From the NCBI GenBank assembly GCA_009649675.1, contig WJPL01000001.1, positions 888,469-952,468 of the forward strand: a DNA stretch of 64,000 nt, written 5' to 3'. The notes beneath the pieces were generated by a model. That model did no database searches. It was not told the DNA's origin and was given only the letters and a program-made list of their open reading frames with translations. The translations under genes were made by a program, and so were the position numbers. This stretch comes from Alphaproteobacteria bacterium HT1-32 (lineage in GTDB: Bacteria > Pseudomonadota > Alphaproteobacteria > Rhodospirillales > HT1-32). Positions 60,202-64,000 of this stretch are shown here, piece by piece (position 1 is the first letter of the stretch; every line of letters starts with the position of its first letter).

Positions 60202-61968
60202 TCAGGCCGTGTTGATTTTTAAAGGCACCAGAGGTTCTTTCGGTTCAAGGCCAATCCGTGAACGGATAAGGTCGAAAGGGTTCAGGCCCGAAAGTTCAAT
60301 CAGGACATCCGTTTTCTCCCGGGGATACTTCCAGGAACCATCTTCTATCGACCGGACTTTGTTTTCAAAATCATCCGGGGTTGGCAAACATATCTCCGGC
60401 ACATTCCGGAACATGCTTGGATGTCCGTCACGTGGCGCAACTTCGTCATAGACGTCATACATGAAAGTACAGAGGCCAAACCCGATGGCTTCAGCGATCA
60501 CTGTCGAATCGTTTGAAATGGCATATCTGCCTCTGAGCATCAGCTGATAACTGTCGTCCCGGCTCTCCACCATGTTATCCGGTCCGGTTTCAATGGCGCT
60601 GGTGAAGATATCTGCCGTGCCATGCGTGAACTGACTTTCCTTGATCTTGCAGATTACCCTGCGATCCGGAAAACGGCGGGCGATATCCTGCACTGCCTCG
60701 ATATAGCGATCAGCCTGCAGATCGTGAGACATATAAGCGATGATGTCATTCGGACGCTGGTCTCCGAGGCGATGCAGCAAGTCACGTGGTAACCCGATCG
60801 ATCCGATACCGACGATCCCGGTATCGGGCGAGAAACTGCTGGCATAGAAAGTTTCGAAGAATTTTCGTGTGAACGTAAAGTACAGATCAAAATCAAGATA
60901 ACGGAACACCGGCGAGATACGGTTCGTTGTCGGCAGGCCATGGCCGATCCCCAGCGACCTGACACCAATGCGGCGTAATTCGCCGGTCCGGATCACATGC
61001 TCGCCATTGTAATCATCACGCGCCAGAAAGTTTTTCAGTTCAAACCGGTTGAACAGTGCCCGAAACACGATGCGCCAGTGTACCAGCGTTACGATCCGGC
61101 GATATAGTGACGGTGAATGCCCGCCAAACCGGCAGAATATCCGTGTCTGGTCACGCAGCAGCAACCACAGCATCCCCGGCAACTGAACCAGCGGGATAAC
61201 CCCGTCCGTCACCAGACAGTGATCCATACTGCCGATTCTGTCCCGGTACAGATCCTGAAACTGCTGTGTCCGGAAGACGATCAGACACTCACTGTCATCA
61301 TTCACCATCTCGCGGGTGACATAGAGATGGCGCAGCACCTGCAGCAGATCAGCACCCAGAAAGTAAGCCTTCCGGACTGGCTGGCGGAGGACCAGATGAC
61401 GCAGCATCCAGACAACCGAAAACAGAATACCCGACAGCCAGACCCCTGCATTCAGCAACCTGCTGCCTTGCCACGGACGGGGAGCCGCGAAGGTGACTGG
61501 CCTGTCTGAATAGGCTTCGACGAATGCTTTCAGTTCGGGAAGCAGTCCAAAAACACGGTCTGCAGGATCAAGATCACGCAACGCCAGCACCAGCCAGTGA
61601 AGATCAGCGTAATGGGTACAGATTCTGTGACGTGCGGCCTGCGCATAATCCGGTATGCGTTTGTCCAGGTCACGCATACCGAAGAAGGCCTCCTGCGCCG
61701 GCTCCAGCTTCATATAGGCGTCGGTATAAAATCCGTAGGCCTCAACGCCACCCTGCTTCTCCTGAAACCTGACCCAGTCCGGATGAATATCAAAGGCATC
61801 ACCGGTCTTGCCACGCACTGTCAGCCAGCCGCAAAGACGGTTCATCCAGCCCCGGTTCGCTCCGACCAGCGGCCAGACAGACAGTACAACCGGCGTCCTG
61901 CCAGTGAAGGCCAGATAAAGCAGCCGCGGCACCAGCAGTTCGTTCAGGATGAAATAATCACGGGTCAT
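60202..61968 (-). CDS. Large predicted glycosyltransferase-like protein
   Basis: A 588-residue protein starting at MTRDYFILNELLVPR (ATG 61968, which overlaps the upstream gene as ATGA). It has no assigned family. The first 200 residues are unrecognised and helical. The C-terminal half has GT-B character: DIIAYMSHDLQADRYIEAVQDIARRFPDRRVICKIKESQ near 405, then LMLRGRYAISNDSTVIAEAIGFGLCTFMYD near 495, resembling the donor-binding region of CDP-glycerol-type transferases. It shares the 3' end of the LIC12162-family neighbour's operon. Function, by analogy, is surface-glycan assembly. Confidence 0.55.
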   Translation of the reverse strand: MTRDYFILNELLVPRLLYLAFTGRTPVVLSVWPLVGANRGWMNRLCGWLTVRGKTGDAFDIHPDWVRFQEKQGGVEAYGFYTDAYMKLEPAQEAFFGMRDLDKRIPDYAQAARHRICTHYADLHWLVLALRDLDPADRVFGLLPELKAFVEAYSDRPVTFAAPRPWQGSRLLNAGVWLSGILFSVVWMLRHLVLRQPVRKAYFLGADLLQVLRHLYVTREMVNDDSECLIVFRTQQFQDLYRDRIGSMDHCLVTDGVIPLVQLPGMLWLLLRDQTRIFCRFGGHSPSLYRRIVTLVHWRIVFRALFNRFELKNFLARDDYNGEHVIRTGELRRIGVRSLGIGHGLPTTNRISPVFRYLDFDLYFTFTRKFFETFYASSFSPDTGIVGIGSIGLPRDLLHRLGDQRPNDIIAYMSHDLQADRYIEAVQDIARRFPDRRVICKIKESQFTHGTADIFTSAIETGPDNMVESRDDSYQLMLRGRYAISNDSTVIAEAIGFGLCTFMYDVYDEVAPRDGHPSMFRNVPEICLPTPDDFENKVRSIEDGSWKYPREKTDVLIELSGLNPFDLIRSRIGLEPKEPLVPLKINTA

Positions 61969-63746
61969 AAAGTCAGAATCTTTTTCATCCAGAGGGGCAA
62001 CCAGAACCGGCTGGTCTGCATGTTGAATTTCTTGATCGCTGTAACGGCCGCCTGAACCTCGTCGCGCTGCCACCAGTCCTCAAAGGTTGCGGCCCGTTCA
62101 TTGAGCGCCTGCGCTGCCTCCTGCCCCGTATCGAACAGCAGACCGACACGCCGCAATTCATCAAACATCGGCTTCGCATCTTCATCGATCGGCCAGTGCA
62201 GATCTTTCCAGAAGCCAATAACCGGCGTTCCGGCAACCAGCGCCTGATAGAATGTCAGACCGGGATGGTCGACCACCATCACGCGACAGCTTCGGGACAC
62301 CCGGTAAAATTCCAGCTGCTCCGATATCTGCCGGACCCCGGGAAATTCCTTCCGGAAATAATCGGCGTCCCGCGCCGCATGATCGACTTGCCGGTAGGGA
62401 CGGTACAGCAGATCTGATGCCAGATCTGCCGAAACAGACCGGATGAACCCTGCCCGGTCAGCCCGGCGGTCATGACAATGCAGTTCGCCATTCGAGATCA
62501 GCCGGGTCGGGAGAAACGGCACAATGCTCGACACCAGCAGAATGGCATTGCCGGATCTTCGATGACTGTTAAGCCAGGGTGCAAGCTGCGGTGCCGGGAA
62601 AGGTTCAAACCGCCCGGCATAATCGCCATGCCGCCGCCATCCCCAGGTCAGGAAAGCATGCTGATTGTACTCGATCATGCTCCCGAGATTATAGGCCCGG
62701 GCGAGACCGTAATTGCAGCCATGCTGAAGGTGAATCAGTCCTTCACCCTGATCAATCCGGTGCGCAACCTCAAACAACCTGTCCGCCGACATCTGATAGG
62801 AAATTGTCTTGATACTGAGCCGTCCCCTGCGGGTCCGTATCTTCCGGGCGGCAGCATCGTTACGCGCAAACTCATCGCCGCAGGGAAGCAGCAGAGACTG
62901 TTCCAGCACCCTTACCAGATAGTCATAAAATTTTTCACCGACCCTCTCTCTGAGGGCTGGATCGAATCTGGCCCTGTGGCTGTGAATTTTTTTCCTCGCC
63001 GGAATAACTTCAAGCCAGAGATTCAAGATGGCATGCGCTGCGGCACTCAGCAGTTTAGTCGTCAGATTATACTCGCTGCCCATATTGCCGATCTCACAGC
63101 GCCCGAGCTTCACGGTCTGGTAAATACGTTGCAGCCGCGAAAAATTTTGCCCGTTATCCGCCGCCTCATCCCGGGTATCTACCGGTGAATTCTGACGCAA
63201 GACCCGTTGCCCGCCGACCGTTTCCAGAGCCAGGGCCAGCAGCCATGCGTTATATCGCCGATCACAAATACCACGGCGGTACATATCGCCGATACTGGTA
63301 AACCGCCATGTTGTCTCCCCGGGCGGCGCCATCACTGAGAGCTTGTCTCCCTTCGCCTGTCGCAGCAGATATTCAGCCTCCTGATAACGCATCCACGCCA
63401 TCTGAACCGTCTCCAGCACCCACCGGATCAGCAGCAAATACCAGAATTCCGGTGATCGGTCAGATCCATGTCGTTCCTTCAGCCGCTCGGCAAAAAGAGC
63501 TGTCAGACTCTCTGCGATTTCTCCGGTCAGACTGTCTGCACCGGCGATTTCTTCAACTGTCGTGACCGGAATGAAGAATTCGTAATCTTCCCAATCAGGC
63601 CATGCCGCTTCCTGACCGGCCAATATCCATGGCCCGGGAATCAGATCAGTAGCCGGGTCAAAATCATCCGGAATGATGTCGCAGATAACCCGGCGGACCT
63701 TCAGCCCTGTCTTGGCAGACTGAGTATTTGACGCCACCTTCAGCAT
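61965..63746 (-). CDS. LIC12162-family transferase
   Basis: A 593-residue protein. The N-terminus (VICDIIPDDFDPATDLIPGPW, then WPDWEDYEFF) matches the LIC12162 family, large cytoplasmic transferases first named from Leptospira surface-glycan loci. The C-terminal part has REFPGVRQISEQLEFYRVSRSCRVMVVDHPGLTFYQALVAGTPVIGFW near residue 475-520, a GT-B-like donor site. The family is thought to transfer a sugar but lacks a demonstrated substrate. ATG 63746 overlaps the preceding stop (ATGCTGA). The similar size and GT-B-like end of the downstream gene suggest both act on the same glycan. Confidence 0.78.
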   Translation of the reverse strand: MLKVASNTQSAKTGLKVRRVICDIIPDDFDPATDLIPGPWILAGQEAAWPDWEDYEFFIPVTTVEEIAGADSLTGEIAESLTALFAERLKERHGSDRSPEFWYLLLIRWVLETVQMAWMRYQEAEYLLRQAKGDKLSVMAPPGETTWRFTSIGDMYRRGICDRRYNAWLLALALETVGGQRVLRQNSPVDTRDEAADNGQNFSRLQRIYQTVKLGRCEIGNMGSEYNLTTKLLSAAAHAILNLWLEVIPARKKIHSHRARFDPALRERVGEKFYDYLVRVLEQSLLLPCGDEFARNDAAARKIRTRRGRLSIKTISYQMSADRLFEVAHRIDQGEGLIHLQHGCNYGLARAYNLGSMIEYNQHAFLTWGWRRHGDYAGRFEPFPAPQLAPWLNSHRRSGNAILLVSSIVPFLPTRLISNGELHCHDRRADRAGFIRSVSADLASDLLYRPYRQVDHAARDADYFRKEFPGVRQISEQLEFYRVSRSCRVMVVDHPGLTFYQALVAGTPVIGFWKDLHWPIDEDAKPMFDELRRVGLLFDTGQEAAQALNERAATFEDWWQRDEVQAAVTAIKKFNMQTSRFWLPLWMKKILTL

Positions 63747-64000
63747 CCAAGCCTGACATGATGATAGAGCCTCAGCTCCGCGCCAAAACTGAGTTTGAAA
63801 TAGCCACGCATCGGACTGTTGACACCTTCGAGGTCAACTTCCCTGACGTCTTTCGCAAGAGCACAGAATGCATCCCACAGCACAGCCGTGCCGGTGTGAC
63901 CGTCACGCAGGGCAGGGTCGTTCGCACCATAGAGATAGTAAGCGCGACGTGCATCCAGACCAAAGACAGCGATACTGCCGGGCTGTCCGCTTGCCGTTCG
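63740..64000 (-). CDS. FemAB/GNAT-like acyltransferase, 3' part (runs off right edge)
   Basis: Eighty-six residues before the TGA at 63740-63742, open to the right edge; the start is outside the window. The end reads YYLYGANDPALRDGHTG, then LWDAFCALAKDV and EVDLEGVNSPMRGYFKLSFG. The YYLYGANDP, D.EGVNSPxRGYFKLSFGG pattern is that of the C-terminal domain of FemAB-like / methicillin-resistance-type GNAT acyltransferases, common in polysaccharide loci. It overlaps the start of the LIC12162-family gene. Confidence 0.7.
   Translation of the reverse strand, partial: RTASGQPGSIAVFGLDARRAYYLYGANDPALRDGHTGTAVLWDAFCALAKDVREVDLEGVNSPMRGYFKLSFGAELRLYHHVRLGC

Noticed and set aside
1-64000. CRISPR arrays, tRNA/rRNA genes, insertion sequences or prophage
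   Set aside because: No regularly spaced direct repeats, cloverleaf sequences, transposase, integrase or phage structural genes were recognised by eye. This is a visual reading, not a computed search.

Overview
The window is GC-rich, gene-dense DNA from an alphaproteobacterium, most likely a Rhodospirillales-like marine or environmental lineage. This rests on the SDHAF4-type protein, the htpX-rsmB-heparinase-like arrangement, HspQ and the style of the genes; no rRNA or marker locus is present, so the assignment is inference. I see no tRNA, rRNA, CRISPR array, transposase or phage gene, and no gene-free stretch over 300 bases.

Layout. Bases 1-1241 hold the 5' part of a TPR protein on the minus strand, then a small SDHAF4-like gene. 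From 1581 to 11553 all genes are on the plus strand: htpX, rsmB, an SxtJ / DUF5989 / carbamoyltransferase triad, a heparinase-II/III-like protein, an FkbM methyltransferase, small conserved genes (YciI, EVE, Rieske), an MFS transporter and hspQ. From 11608 to the right edge everything except one acyl carrier protein gene is on the minus strand, tightly packed with ATGA/GTGA-type overlaps. This is one very large cell-surface glycan locus.

The glycan locus divides into modules. (a) 11608-19098: a WbpM/PglF-type 4,6-dehydratase, a 4-keto reductase, a WbuB-like GT4, a WecA/WbpL-type initiating transferase, an O-antigen ligase/polymerase and a WecB epimerase, consistent with starting a glycan on QuiNAc or FucNAc. 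(b) 19095-28038: a UXS-like SDR, a C-methyltransferase and a cupin (branched-sugar type), two GT2 enzymes, an AsnB-like amidotransferase and a heparinase-like protein carrying an in-frame palindromic repeat. (c) 28086-32946: a sugar-phosphate-cyclase (3-dehydroquinate-synthase-like) gene with an SDR, a methyltransferase, a formamidase-like cyclase and a DRE-TIM aldolase, driven by a clear promoter at 33005-33034. (d) 33057-38596: carrier protein, AMP-ligase, MBOAT, SGNH protein and an unlisted 39-residue membrane microprotein behind its own TTGACA-N17-GATAAG promoter. Part for part this looks like the Dlt D-alanylation machinery (DltC, DltA, DltB, DltD, DltX) but sits in a Gram-negative glycan locus. 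Modules c and d together look like synthesis plus export/transfer of an unusual acyl group and are my best candidate for an undescribed system. (e) 38666-45085: Gfo/Idh enzyme, KdsB-like cytidylyltransferase, GT-B protein, PglK-like ABC transporter, radical SAM/SPASM enzyme. (f) 45151-64000: pseudaminic-acid-type nonulosonate synthesis (PseI, PseG, PseH, a cytidylyltransferase-aminotransferase fusion, HisF/HisH paralogs and PseA for acetamidino formation, a second SpsF-like cytidylyltransferase), a second carbamoyltransferase, three consecutive Gfo/Idh enzymes, a cytoplasmic sialidase-like protein, and large transferases including a LIC12162-family protein. PseB and a conventional PseC are not in the window.

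Taken together, the locus would build a lipid-linked glycan, decorate it with nonulosonates carrying acetamidino, carbamoyl, methyl and acyl groups, and display it on the cell surface.
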